A DNA stretch of 14,527 bases from Thermoplasmata archaeon (GCA_021811525.1 JAJZOK010000011.1:1-14527); one strand, 5' to 3'; positions 5,365 to 13,801 are shown, numbered from the stretch's first letter. Notes: generated by a model not told the origin, from the letters alone. Translations and numbers: made by a program.

Positions 5365-7155
5365 TTGAGAAATTTCAGTTCAAAAAAATTCGTTTCAGCA
5401 CTTGTTGTAATAATAGTCGCATTGTCTTCCTTAACATTATTTGCCGGCCTATCTCTGGCTGACTACCAATCCACTGATGTAGGGCACTTTAGGCTCTCTT
5501 ACGAAGCTGGTAACAGCGTTATACACAACCTGACTTACGTAAATCCAAATTATTCTTTGGCAGTCGCCGACAGCGCCACAGCAGAAGGACAACCCGTTCC
5601 CTCCTCTGAAATAGGGTGCAATGACATCTATGATTCAGTAGAATTTTCCAATGTTACAGTGGCATCGGCCAACAGTGAAGATATGCTTTTGCTGGCGGCC
5701 GCTAGCAGCGCAGATGGGCAAAGCCCATTGGTTACCCTGACATTAAATTCCCCCGCTAAGCTTGTTGTGTTCCCGCCTCAGCAGAAAAACTTCCTGAAGG
5801 AAAATGGAGCAGGAGTTATCGATGAATTTCTGTCCAATCCAGTTTACAGAGTTACTGTTTCAGATGGCTACATTTACTATATGTCCAATTCGCCCTCAAC
5901 GCTGACCGGTTCTGGTAACACAATAATTTTCCATAATAACACTTCCCCAAATGAAGGACCCCTGGTAGTTGGAATAACACCAAGTGCAACTATCAAATAT
6001 TCTCTTTATAAACAATTTGACAGTTCAAGCCTGAATCCATTTGCTTATGATCCTAACACTGGCGCGGTAACTGGCGAGTACCTAACCTTTAATTTTGCCT
6101 CTGGAACTGGGGTAATAAGCAATTTCACTAATATGTACACGAACACGCAGATATTCACCAGCATATCTTCTACCGGAAATGGTTCCATTGGTGGGAGTTC
6201 AGTTGAACCAAATTTTCCCTCCAATGATCCTGTCGCAATAGGCAATGTTCTCTATTATGCAAACCACACAGCCAGCTATGAAATTCAAAACAGCATATCT
6301 GCCCTTTCCCAGTTCTATTTGAGCAATGGTACCATGACCCTGAAAGTTGCAACTTCACTCAGTGTTGCTGCATTCAATATGGGCCAGAAAGGAATGCCAC
6401 AAAATCCGGGTCATGGCAACAACTTTTCTGATCTGACAGATTTTAAACATGGAAACGAGTACATGATACAGGCTGCCCCAACAGTGATTGAATTCTCCGG
6501 GTCAAACTTCAGCGGGCAGCTTTTGGTGCATTCCGGCAATGCATTTGTCAACGGGAACACAATCACTATTTCTACCACAGGGCTTGCTTATGCAACTTTC
6601 GTTTCTCAGCCATGGATAATGGGACTAAATTCCGGAATTAGAAGTCAGCTACAATTTGGCATGCAGCACGGATTGGTCGGAGGGACTGTTGTAATAGGCT
6701 CCATCGACACTGCAACCAGCAATCTTACGACTCTATACGACGGCAATTTACTCCTTGATTTGCAGGACGTAAAACAGGATTCAGTGTCACTGCAGTTGAG
6801 TTCCAATTCAACGTTTGGGACTATTATAGCCTTATTTGTTCCAGATTACATAATCAGCAATACATCCGACTTGATAGTGAATTTCGATGGTAACCATATA
6901 AGTGAAGCTACAGACTTGAACACTGTCCTAAATTCCACTAGCCAAACTGAACCAATCTACTATGCTGCATCGGTTTCAGGAGGAGAAGTAGTTCTTCTCA
7001 GCATACCACATTTCAGTACCCACAATGTTACCATATCCAAATTTGCCCCCATAGCTGGTAGCAATATGCTGCAGTATGTCTCGCTTCTGGCTATTTCCGG
7101 GATATTGGCACTCGTTTCTTATCTGGTCTATGTACGGACCAAGGACAAGAGGTGA
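5365..7155 (+). CDS. Large sequon-rich cell-surface protein (596 aa)
   Basis: Family not recognised. The N-terminus has a basic start (SSKK) and a hydrophobic stretch at about 10-32, read as a signal peptide or anchor. The C-terminus has a single membrane helix at about 569-590 followed by RTKDKR, so the roughly 530 residues between should lie outside the cell. That part is Ser/Thr/Asn-rich, looks beta-rich, and contains about 15 N-x-S/T sequons, as in heavily glycosylated surface proteins of wall-less acidophilic archaea. It has one Cys (85). The segment before the C-terminal helix, with IPHFSTHNVTI at about 547-557, resembles membrane-proximal beta domains seen in other archaeal surface proteins. 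The start TTG at 5365 is the first start after an in-frame stop at 5356. It is the first of two such proteins flanking a permease; adhesion, envelope or substrate-binding roles are all possible. Confidence 0.75.
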   Translation: MRNFSSKKFVSALVVIIVALSSLTLFAGLSLADYQSTDVGHFRLSYEAGNSVIHNLTYVNPNYSLAVADSATAEGQPVPSSEIGCNDIYDSVEFSNVTVASANSEDMLLLAAASSADGQSPLVTLTLNSPAKLVVFPPQQKNFLKENGAGVIDEFLSNPVYRVTVSDGYIYYMSNSPSTLTGSGNTIIFHNNTSPNEGPLVVGITPSATIKYSLYKQFDSSSLNPFAYDPNTGAVTGEYLTFNFASGTGVISNFTNMYTNTQIFTSISSTGNGSIGGSSVEPNFPSNDPVAIGNVLYYANHTASYEIQNSISALSQFYLSNGTMTLKVATSLSVAAFNMGQKGMPQNPGHGNNFSDLTDFKHGNEYMIQAAPTVIEFSGSNFSGQLLVHSGNAFVNGNTITISTTGLAYATFVSQPWIMGLNSGIRSQLQFGMQHGLVGGTVVIGSIDTATSNLTTLYDGNLLLDLQDVKQDSVSLQLSSNSTFGTIIALFVPDYIISNTSDLIVNFDGNHISEATDLNTVLNSTSQTEPIYYAASVSGGEVVLLSIPHFSTHNVTISKFAPIAGSNMLQYVSLLAISGILALVSYLVYVRTKDKR

Positions 7156-7271
7156 ATTAGACGGGCGGAAAATTGCAGAGTTTAACCTGAATGAAGCTTA
7201 GCCGATTGTGGTGAGTTTTTCTAATATTTTATGAGAGCCAAATTGTGGTATCTCGAGAATAAATTAATTGC

Positions 7272-7293
7272 CTCATTTATGAGTATATTTTTT
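7272..7293 (+). terminator. Weak hairpin and T-run after the surface-protein gene
   Basis: CTCAT (7272-7276) and ATGAG (7279-7283) are complementary with a very short loop and are followed by TATATTTTTT. It lies between the surface-protein gene and the permease promoter. T-rich ends alone can stop archaeal RNA polymerase, so the hairpin may not matter. Confidence 0.25.
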
Positions 7294-7314
7294 AGTTGCC
7301 AATTATTGTTACCA

Positions 7315-7328
7315 AAAATATTTAAATG
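7315..7328 (+). promoter_or_regulatory. TATA box for the APC permease
   Basis: AAAATATTTAAATG is centred about 27 bases before the ATG at 7348, and no Shine-Dalgarno site lies between. The permease therefore looks to be read from its own leaderless transcript, not from a joint one with the surface protein before it. Confidence 0.6.
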
Positions 7329-7347
7329 ACAAAATCTTAAATTCAAA

Positions 7348-8751
7348 ATGGAAAGTACTGTTAAAGATTCCAACAAGCTTAAACCAAACGAACTTGGCCT
7401 TTGGCATGGAATATTCCAGAGTTTCAGCCATGTTGCGCCCGCGGCTGAGGTTGCAATTCTTATTACAGGTACGGCCCTGGTAGCGGAAGGATCTACTCCT
7501 TTAATTTTCATACTGGCCCCACTGATAGTTCTGCTGTGGCTGAACACAAATTACCAGTTTTCTGGGCACGTGGCAAGCTCTGGAGGTTATGCTGCTTTCG
7601 CTAGAGCCGGACTGGGCAAATCTACAGGAGATTTAACGGGTTGGCTGTTTTTCTTCAATGAATTCCTGACATACACTGGATTTGCTCTTCTGTCATTTGC
7701 AGCATTTGTATACCTCCTTTCACCTTCCATAACTTCAATTGCTTACCTGTGGGTTCCAATTTTGCTAATTCCCTTGGTGTTCACAACTGCATTTGTTTAC
7801 CGTGGAGTGAAAATATCACTGAACTATGCTGCATACACTGGTTTTGTAGAGACGGCGGTGCTGACCATAGCTGCCCTCATTATCATTTTCAAACTTGGTT
7901 CTTCCAACACATTTTCCGTGTTTACTGCAGCCCCCGTGCATAACGACTTTTCAATCATAGGGCTTGGACTTCTGTTTGGCCTGTATTCATACGGCGGTAC
8001 AGGTTCTGTTGTAGCCCTTGGAGAGGAAATAAGGGAGCCGAAGAAAGTGATCAGGAAGGCCATAATTTATGGGTGGTTGCTTGTGGTGATCCCACTTGCA
8101 CTCAATGCTTACGCCCTCACAGTGGGATGGGGACTTTCTAACATTTCATCCTTTGGATCTTCCCCTGATCCGGGAGTTATTGAATACTTCAGTTTCCTTG
8201 GTCCTTTCGGGGGCTGGATTTTTGTCGCTGTGGTTATCAACAGCTTCTTCGATTTTGGCATAGCCATTAACAATTCCCTCACCAGGATGCTTTATTACCT
8301 GGCAAGAGACAGCAACCTGCTGCCGAGTTTCCTCACTAAAACCCATCCAAAGTATGGAACTCCACACAGGGCCATAATCACAGTTGCAATAATTTCATTC
8401 ATCATTGCAGTTTTGTCCGGCATTATATTTGGGCCATTTGTTGGGGCCCTCGTAATTGAAGGCGCTGCTTCAATCGCTTTTATGCTGCAGCATGCCCTGG
8501 CAACTATAAGCCTGCCTTTTTACTCGCGCAGGGAAAAACAACTAAAAGTAACTGTTCACGTGGTAATTCCTGCAATAGCATTAGGATTCATTGCATTCGC
8601 CATCCTGAGTACTGTATACCCGGTACCGGCATTCCCGTTCAATCTTCCCGCATATATGGTAATTGCCTGGATCATTGCAGGATTGCTGATTATTGCATTA
8701 TTGGGGAGAGCAAGAAAGGGCAAGGAGAGTAATAAGGGCAGTTCACCATAA
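7348..8751 (+). CDS. APC-superfamily amino acid permease
   Basis: A 467-residue polytopic membrane protein with about 12 predicted helices, the usual APC size. The cytosolic loop after helix 2 reads ASSGGYAAFARAGLG (about 76-90), and the helix 6 region contains GLYSYGGTGSVVALGEE followed by IREPKKVIRKAI (about 211-239). Both are hallmark APC positions, where broken helices line the substrate site. It is expected to bring amino acids or polyamines into the cell with protons, a natural fit to a peptide-degrading acidophile. The substrate is not visible. It has its own leaderless promoter and sits between two sequon-rich surface proteins in the same orientation, which could be coincidence or could reflect a shared uptake role. 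The C-terminal tail is short and basic (ARKGKESNKG). Confidence 0.88.
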   Translation: MESTVKDSNKLKPNELGLWHGIFQSFSHVAPAAEVAILITGTALVAEGSTPLIFILAPLIVLLWLNTNYQFSGHVASSGGYAAFARAGLGKSTGDLTGWLFFFNEFLTYTGFALLSFAAFVYLLSPSITSIAYLWVPILLIPLVFTTAFVYRGVKISLNYAAYTGFVETAVLTIAALIIIFKLGSSNTFSVFTAAPVHNDFSIIGLGLLFGLYSYGGTGSVVALGEEIREPKKVIRKAIIYGWLLVVIPLALNAYALTVGWGLSNISSFGSSPDPGVIEYFSFLGPFGGWIFVAVVINSFFDFGIAINNSLTRMLYYLARDSNLLPSFLTKTHPKYGTPHRAIITVAIISFIIAVLSGIIFGPFVGALVIEGAASIAFMLQHALATISLPFYSRREKQLKVTVHVVIPAIALGFIAFAILSTVYPVPAFPFNLPAYMVIAWIIAGLLIIALLGRARKGKESNKGSSP

Positions 8752-9071
8752 TTTCCTAATCTTGGTGCATTCCCTCATTATTTTTTGGAGTAATTTAAAC
8801 CGTAAAGCTTTCTTTTTCCATCTTTTTGAGACTGCTTCATTACGAATCTAGATTTGTCTCATGTAGCTATGCGAAATAATAGCATGCTATACACTTACCC
8901 ATTATTAGAACTATTGAAATACGGGAACGTTCAATGAAAACTATTGGCGCATCATCCTAGAAATCCAAGCGAAATCATGCAAGTCCCACCAGCGAGGTTT
9001 TACTATCCATTATTTTATATATTTAATTAGTCATAATATTAATAACTAAAATTAATTGGAAGTGATTAAAA
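8752..9071. other. 320-base intergenic region with promoter and small palindromes
   Basis: No convincing gene on either strand. It holds a 12-bp perfect palindrome ATAGCATGCTAT (8879-8890) and an 8-bp one, GAACGTTC, near 8933-8940. Its last 60 bases are very A/T-rich and contain the promoter of the downstream surface-protein gene. The first 100 bases include T-rich tracts that could end the permease transcript. Confidence 0.4.
9013..9026 (+). promoter_or_regulatory. TATA box for the 427-residue surface protein
   Basis: TTTTATATATTTAA is a strong TATA match about 52 bases before the ATG at 9072. Transcription would start near 9045 and leave a short leader holding the GGAAGTGAT Shine-Dalgarno site at 9058-9066. 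A second TATA-like stretch (TAATATTAATAA, from about 9034) is closer. Confidence 0.5.
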
Positions 9072-10355
9072 ATGGCAAACAATCGTGCTAAACCCTTTCG
9101 TATGGTATACCATGCAGTGCTAGTTGTGGCAATTGTATTATTCAGCGGATTTCTTTTTTCAGCTCCGCAACCTTTAAATCCAGTACTCGCCGGAACTCAA
9201 CCATATATTGCGCCGCAGTCTTATTCAAATTGGCATGCAGGGACAAACCAGAGCACCCCACTGGTTACTGTCACTTATGCGGAAAATTACTCCACCATCA
9301 GCCAGCCCATTAATAATACATTGACACAGATGTCTTTGCTTCAGCGCTTCATGTGGCTGCAATATAACGACAATACTGGAGCAAGAGTGGGATTTGAACT
9401 TCATTGTGTTTTCTATCCCGGAGGAATTAATGTGTCGGACCAGAAAGTGATTGACTGGAGCAAACTCTACAACATAGAACTTATACTTCACAGCGAAACC
9501 TGGGAAGACAACAGAACCATTGGTACTATGTACAGTTTCCAGGGCTTTGATATAGTACAAGGAAACGCAAGCAATGTATCGCTTGTGAAGATTTCTGAAG
9601 GGAACGGATCCTTTTTCTACACTGTCAACAACAGCATAGGCAGCATAAGCTACTGGACAAACTATGCAAGTATAGGAAATGTTTTTCTGTCCACTGGGAC
9701 CAGCAATGAATCAATTGCACATTTCAATATATCAATTAATGCGACTATTGGTAATGGGGCTTCCCAGGGATACCAGTCAAATATAACTCAAGATCCAATC
9801 TCGGCAGTATTTTCTTTCACTGTTACACATAATCTGACCTCCACCCAGTATAAATACGGGGCAAATGTCGACTGGAGTTCAGCAAAATCATTCCCGACTG
9901 CGGTGCCAATGAAATCTGGTGAAACATACAGCCTTGTAGCAAAAGATTTGCTCATGTTCTACGTGGGTGGCACAAATGGTGAAGTGAAGCAGTTTTCAAC
10001 TGATGCGGCAAACGATACTGCAATTTACAACTGGAGCAACCAAACCATGTGCAAAGAACTCCTCACCACCAGTTATTATATTGACAATGGAAGTGTTTTG
10101 CACAACACTACCAGAATCTACGTAGCAGATTCCAGCCATGATCAATTTGGGAATGTTTCTTCAGTTTTCGTTGTATTCAGCGGGTTCAGCTATGGCAACA
10201 GTTCTAGCCTCTCCTTCGATCCTGCAGTCATTACACCCAATACATTGAAAACAGGCACAGAGGCGCAAAGTCAATTGTTCATACCCATTCTTGTCATTGT
10301 GATAACCGCAGCGGTAGCAGGAGGAGTTGTTTTCATAAGGATCCGCAAGAGATGA
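9072..10355 (+). CDS. Sequon-rich cell-surface protein (427 aa)
   Basis: Family not recognised. A basic N-terminus and a hydrophobic stretch at about 12-30 act as signal or anchor, and a C-terminal helix at about 402-423 is followed by RIRKR, leaving roughly 370 residues outside the cell. These contain about 20 N-x-S/T sequons, a very high density, and many Ser, Thr, Tyr and Gly residues in a beta-rich pattern. Only two Cys are present (112 and 327), which could form one disulfide. The ATG is set by a GGAAGTGAT Shine-Dalgarno match ending five bases upstream, unlike the leaderless genes nearby. Layout is the same as the 596-residue protein upstream, but no sequence similarity between them is obvious by eye. 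A terminator hairpin follows it. Likely an exposed glycoprotein of the envelope; its ligand or partner is unknown. Confidence 0.75.
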   Translation: MANNRAKPFRMVYHAVLVVAIVLFSGFLFSAPQPLNPVLAGTQPYIAPQSYSNWHAGTNQSTPLVTVTYAENYSTISQPINNTLTQMSLLQRFMWLQYNDNTGARVGFELHCVFYPGGINVSDQKVIDWSKLYNIELILHSETWEDNRTIGTMYSFQGFDIVQGNASNVSLVKISEGNGSFFYTVNNSIGSISYWTNYASIGNVFLSTGTSNESIAHFNISINATIGNGASQGYQSNITQDPISAVFSFTVTHNLTSTQYKYGANVDWSSAKSFPTAVPMKSGETYSLVAKDLLMFYVGGTNGEVKQFSTDAANDTAIYNWSNQTMCKELLTTSYYIDNGSVLHNTTRIYVADSSHDQFGNVSSVFVVFSGFSYGNSSSLSFDPAVITPNTLKTGTEAQSQLFIPILVIVITAAVAGGVVFIRIRKR

Positions 10356-10407
10356 TAGGTTAAAATTGCGGGACTATTTATTCTGCACAACAACCTATAT
10401 TTTTATG

Positions 10408-10437
10408 GAAGGCTGAATGGCCTTCTTTCCCTTTTTT
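10408..10437 (+). terminator. Hairpin plus T-run terminator after the surface-protein gene
   Basis: Arms GAAGGC (10408-10413) and GCCTTC (10420-10425) have a 6-base loop and are followed by a T-rich tract with six T at 10432-10437. A further T7 run lies at about 10446-10452. It sits about 50 bases after the stop codon. Confidence 0.6.
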
Positions 10438-10508
10438 CTTACATATTTTTTTGTATGTGCTTTTAGGAACACGGATGAAGAGTTTTCGACCAAAACAACC
10501 AGTCCAAA

Positions 10509-10520
10509 AATTATATACAT
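10509..10520 (+). promoter_or_regulatory. TATA box for the polytopic membrane protein
   Basis: AATTATATACAT lies about 60 bases before the ATG at 10574. The expected transcript start near 10540 leaves a leader carrying GGAGG at 10558-10562, 11 bases before the ATG. Confidence 0.5.
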
Positions 10521-10573
10521 GATTATTTTAACAAATAGTTCAGGCAAACTGCCACTCGGAGGATAATTTAGAA

Positions 10574-11559
10574 ATGGTGCCAAAAGGAAAGAGAAGAGCC
10601 CTGATCGTCCTGCTTATGATCATGACTCCGGGAATTCCAGAGTATTTAGGCGGTTCGTCGAAGTTCTCAGATCTTATATTCAACACACCCTCGTTTTTCC
10701 TGGGTCTGGTATTCAACATAGGCATGTATACTTGCGGTGCGCTTCTGATAAGGGAATTTGCCTTGCGATACAAGAAGGGGTGGGCGTCTATACTCACGAT
10801 TGGATTGGCATACGGCATCATAGAGGAAGGGATATCCGACCACACATTCTTCATCCCTGCTGGGGGCCCTGTGGGAAGACTTGCCATTTATGGGCGTTAC
10901 ATGGGTGTGGATTGGACTTGGGCCCTGGGAATATCACTGTTTCACGCTGTTTTCAGCATAGGGCTTCCCATCCTTATATTGGCGATTGCTTTTCCTAAGT
11001 ATGCCAATGAGCCTCTTCTGGGAAAGAGAAGCGGGTCGCTTGTTTTCATTATCTACGCCCTGGATGTCATCATATTGAGCATTGCGGCCACCCATGAAAG
11101 AGCGTTGGCCATACCAACTCTCGCAGAATACACCTTTTTCTTTGCCTTGGCATCTGCTCTAGTTGGCATAGCAAAGGTTCTCCCTTCAAAATTATTGAGA
11201 GGAAGGGGAGACCAGAATATGGCGCCAAGAGACTATATCTGCTGGGATTGCTCGTATTTCCACTTTATGTATCGAACACTTTATTATCTTCTACTTCCAC
11301 CGGAAGCCCCAGAATAGCGCCTTACCTTGATGCAATATTATATGTCGTTGCCAACATAGTTATTCTTGCGGCCATAGTGAAGAATCTTCCAGAAAGAGAT
11401 AACAGAAAGCACAAGTTCGCATTAGCTCTTGGGCTCATTACTCCACTATTCGTCTGGGCGGAGACCATTCAAATTTTCGGCGTAAATATAATAATTTCAA
11501 CCGTAACTGTCATAGCCATAATCTTTCTTCTGAAATTGCGGAAACTTGTCAACTCGTGA
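10574..11559 (+). pseudogene. Polytopic membrane protein of unknown function, frameshifted
   Basis: The frame starting at the ATG at 10574 encodes about 210 sensible residues with roughly six hydrophobic segments. It then turns into an unlikely tail (residues rich in Trp, Cys, Tyr) and stops at 11317. A second frame, open from well before 11248 to the TGA at 11559, encodes KGRPEYGAKRLYLLGLL and three more hydrophobic segments ending in LKLRKLVNS. One extra base in the GGGG run at 11205-11208 would join them as LLRGRGRPEYGAKRLYLL, giving a protein of about 328 residues. The first part carries buried charged residues: EEG at 84-86, His90, His124 in a helix, and HE at 174-175. This recalls, only distantly, the Glu-Glu and His motifs of CPBP/Abi intramembrane proteases. 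A true disruption, a sequencing error or programmed -1 frameshifting would all look like this. Confidence 0.6.
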
Positions 11560-11693
11560 AAGTAATACAGGGAATATGAATTAAGGAGACCTCTGAGAAA
11601 TGCTATGAGAAATCAACGCGCAGATTCTGTATGCTAATTGATAAAGAACAATGCTTTATTGTAACACTCCTATGTCTTTTTAGGTGTATAGCA

Positions 11694-11933
11694 GTGAAAA
11701 CAGATCTTGAAAAAATTTTAAAGACCGTTGAAAGAATTTCTTTTTCTGTAATAGGGCTCATGGCAGCCTTTTTCCTATTAAACACCGTTGTCAATTTAGG
11801 GCCCGGAACATATGGGAGGGAGCTTCTGAATGGTGTCTCAATTTACCTGACAATTGGTTCTTTCTTTATTCTGCTTTGGGTACTATACAATGTTATCAAA
11901 TATAGTGGCCCGGAACATTCAAAAAATAATTGA
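11694..11933 (+). CDS. Small two-helix membrane protein
   Basis: Not recognised. From the GTG at 11694 it is 79 residues: a basic, amphipathic start (KTDLEKILKTVER), a first membrane helix at about 16-31, a short loop with LGPGTYGRE, a second helix at about 45-62, and a polar tail. The frame continues upstream to an ATG at 11631, which would add a Cys-rich hydrophobic segment. The GTG is preferred because AGGTG lies seven bases before it and the downstream start gives a cleaner charge pattern. It follows the frameshifted membrane protein by about 135 bases, in the same direction, and is convergent with the ABC ATPase gene. A subunit or small regulator of a membrane complex is possible but not shown. 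Confidence 0.5.
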   Translation: MKTDLEKILKTVERISFSVIGLMAAFFLLNTVVNLGPGTYGRELLNGVSIYLTIGSFFILLWVLYNVIKYSGPEHSKNN

Positions 11934-12078
11934 AATTTCCTTGAAGGTTGCAAGTCTGGTACAACAATTCTCAATATAGAGGGCAGTATCTTCCTCACAA
12001 TATTATAAGGCAATATTTGCGAGAAATGAAACTACTTTAAGTTTTCTTTCACCTAAATTCCGTTCAGCGCAATTTGCC

Positions 12079-12927
12079 TCATCGGAGCAGATCTTCAAGC
12101 GGATTGCTCATTTCTCTTACTTCCTGAACTTTCACGTTCGCAGCGGCCAATTTCTGAATCACTTTGGATACGTCATCCGGAGAGTCCAGTTCCAGGATGT
12201 AGTACCTTCCTTGCAGTTTTGCTTCTGGAAATACATCCCCAAGGTTATCCGCCCTGATGCCGATTACATACTTTCCCATAGGGACCTTATCAATGTCTCC
12301 GCTGTAAGCGATGCTACCATTATCAATTATGATGACCTGCTTGCCTATCTCTCTTGCCTCGTATAGGTTATGTGATGAATAAAGCACAATCTGGTCCTTA
12401 GCGATGCCCAGTATGTCTTTTCTTACTTGGCTCGCAACCATAGGATCGAGATTTGAAGTGGGTTCATCAAAGAGGTAAATACTGCGGTCCTTAAGAAGGC
12501 ATTTGGCAAGCGAAACCCGTTTCTTCTGCCCCTGGCTAAGTGAAACGTATGATTTGTCCATTAAACTGCCAAGATCCAGCAGTTTAACTGTGCGCTCTTT
12601 CTCCACTTCACTGGCCTCCATCAGCACTCCAAAAAGATCAATTATTTCTCTGACTGCCAAGTTGACTGGTACGCCTGCCTGATGAGACAGGTATACGCAT
12701 TTCTGCCTCACTTCAGGGTGGTTGTAGGGATCGAGGCCGTCTATTATAAGTGTCCCGCTATACAGCTTTAATATGCCAGTTATGGTTCGGAAAAATGTGG
12801 TCTTTCCAGCACCATTCTTTCCAAGAACAACGTAAATCCCTGGCTTGTCGATATAAAGATCAATGTCATGAAGTACCTGTTTTCCATAATATCCCGATGA
12901 AAGCCCTGATGCTTCTATTTGAGTCAT
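12079..12927 (-). CDS. ABC transporter ATP-binding protein
   Basis: A 282-residue ATPase with all ABC motifs in order: Walker A GKNGAGKTT (36-44), Q-loop Gln83 in SHQAG, signature LSQGQKKR (130-137), Walker B SIYLFDEP (149-156) with Asp154 and catalytic Glu155, D-loop SNLD and switch His186 in SSHN. The last 65 residues form a small alpha/beta extension of the kind common in ABC-2 type exporters. It powers the permease encoded directly upstream. Its ATG lies 8 bases after the permease stop, with AGGTGA overlapping that stop as Shine-Dalgarno site, so the two are surely co-transcribed. Cargo is unknown: drugs, lipids, peptides or surface polymers are all carried by this class. Confidence 0.92.
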   Translation of the reverse strand: MTQIEASGLSSGYYGKQVLHDIDLYIDKPGIYVVLGKNGAGKTTFFRTITGILKLYSGTLIIDGLDPYNHPEVRQKCVYLSHQAGVPVNLAVREIIDLFGVLMEASEVEKERTVKLLDLGSLMDKSYVSLSQGQKKRVSLAKCLLKDRSIYLFDEPTSNLDPMVASQVRKDILGIAKDQIVLYSSHNLYEAREIGKQVIIIDNGSIAYSGDIDKVPMGKYVIGIRADNLGDVFPEAKLQGRYYILELDSPDDVSKVIQKLAAANVKVQEVREMSNPLEDLLR

Positions 12928-12935
12928 ATATTCAC

Positions 12936-13754
12936 CTATGAAAGGAACCTCTCGCGTACCATCCTCACTGTTGTGAAATAAAAAACAATCAGGAAAAGTA
13001 TGAATGCACCGACTACGTAAGCTGCAAGAATCAGGTATAGCTGATCGAAATCCACAGGTCCGAACACCCCCCTTGCTGAAAAAACTGAGAAAAACAGTGG
13101 GATGACAGCAACAATGACTCCGAAAACTGGAGCTAAGCCAGCTGGAGAGTTGACAAGTGTCATTCTCTTCGTAAGTGCCTGAGAGATGAATGCAATGGAT
13201 GTGCCAATCAAGACCGCGATTATTGAAATTGGAGCAGTGTATACCAGAAGTTCCCTCAAGAAGAGCGAAGGTACACTTCCATTGAGCAAAAGAAAAACAC
13301 TCAGAATTTCCCCAATTGCTATGGTGATCGTAACTGCACCTACGATCACAGCTGTGAGTATTATGGCCCAGAAAATGTCACTGGTCTTAAATTTAGTGGA
13401 AGAAAGTATGAATTCGAAGAAACCATTCTCCCGGTCTTCGCTGTAAAGGGCGGGGGCCATCATAGTGCCAACAACAGTGAACACAGGGGCAATAAATGGA
13501 AGTATTATCGCCACTAAATAGAGGGATATGTTCCGCAGACCAAGTGACTGGGCAAAGGCTTTAAGGGCTTCTGCTCCAGAGCCCCCCGTGCTCCTTTCGC
13601 CAACAATAGTGAAAACTATCAAAATAAAAAGTGGAAGTATTATCCCCAAAAGAAGGAACGCCCTGCCTTCCCTGACATAGCGACGCAAGTATAGTTTTAA
13701 AAGAAGGCTACTCACTTTGATCACATTCCCCGATTTAGACCATTCCCGTATCAA
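12936..13754 (-). CDS. ABC-2 type transporter permease
   Basis: A 272-residue protein with six predicted membrane helices, at about 31-53, 78-100, 128-150, 168-192, 207-226 and 238-262. The cytosolic loop YSEDRENGFFEFILSSTKFKTSDIFWAI (about 104-131) has the Glu-Asp-Arg-x-x-Gly-Phe pattern of the coupling region of ABC-2 permeases, which contacts the ATPase. Two copies should pair with two copies of the downstream ATPase to form an exporter in the cytoplasmic membrane. The start is TTG at 13754, supported by GAGGAG five bases upstream; an in-frame GTG some ten codons further in is a weaker alternative. A TATA box lies about 32 bases before the TTG, so the pair has its own promoter behind the small 82-residue gene. 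Confidence 0.85.
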   Translation of the reverse strand: MIREWSKSGNVIKVSSLLLKLYLRRYVREGRAFLLLGIILPLFILIVFTIVGERSTGGSGAEALKAFAQSLGLRNISLYLVAIILPFIAPVFTVVGTMMAPALYSEDRENGFFEFILSSTKFKTSDIFWAIILTAVIVGAVTITIAIGEILSVFLLLNGSVPSLFLRELLVYTAPISIIAVLIGTSIAFISQALTKRMTLVNSPAGLAPVFGVIVAVIPLFFSVFSARGVFGPVDFDQLYLILAAYVVGAFILFLIVFYFTTVRMVRERFLS

Positions 13755-13780
13755 ACTTGCTCCTCATCAATTCCCCATAG

Positions 13781-13790
13781 CATAATTAAC
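13781..13790 (-). promoter_or_regulatory. TATA box for the ABC-2 transporter genes
   Basis: On the minus strand GTTAATTATG lies about 32 bases before the TTG start of the permease, in the 47-base gap after the 82-residue gene. Transcription would begin just before the GAGGAG ribosome site. Confidence 0.4.
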
Positions 13791-13801
13791 CGATTTTCAG
13801 A

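Noticed and set aside
10732..10998. 88-codon plus-strand frame
   Set aside because: Overlaps the membrane-protein gene in another frame; Cys, His and Trp-rich composition typical of a shadow frame.
11631..11693. Longer ATG start for the two-helix protein
   Set aside because: No ribosome site or well-placed TATA box, and the added Cys-rich segment spoils a clean N-terminal helix; kept only as an alternative.
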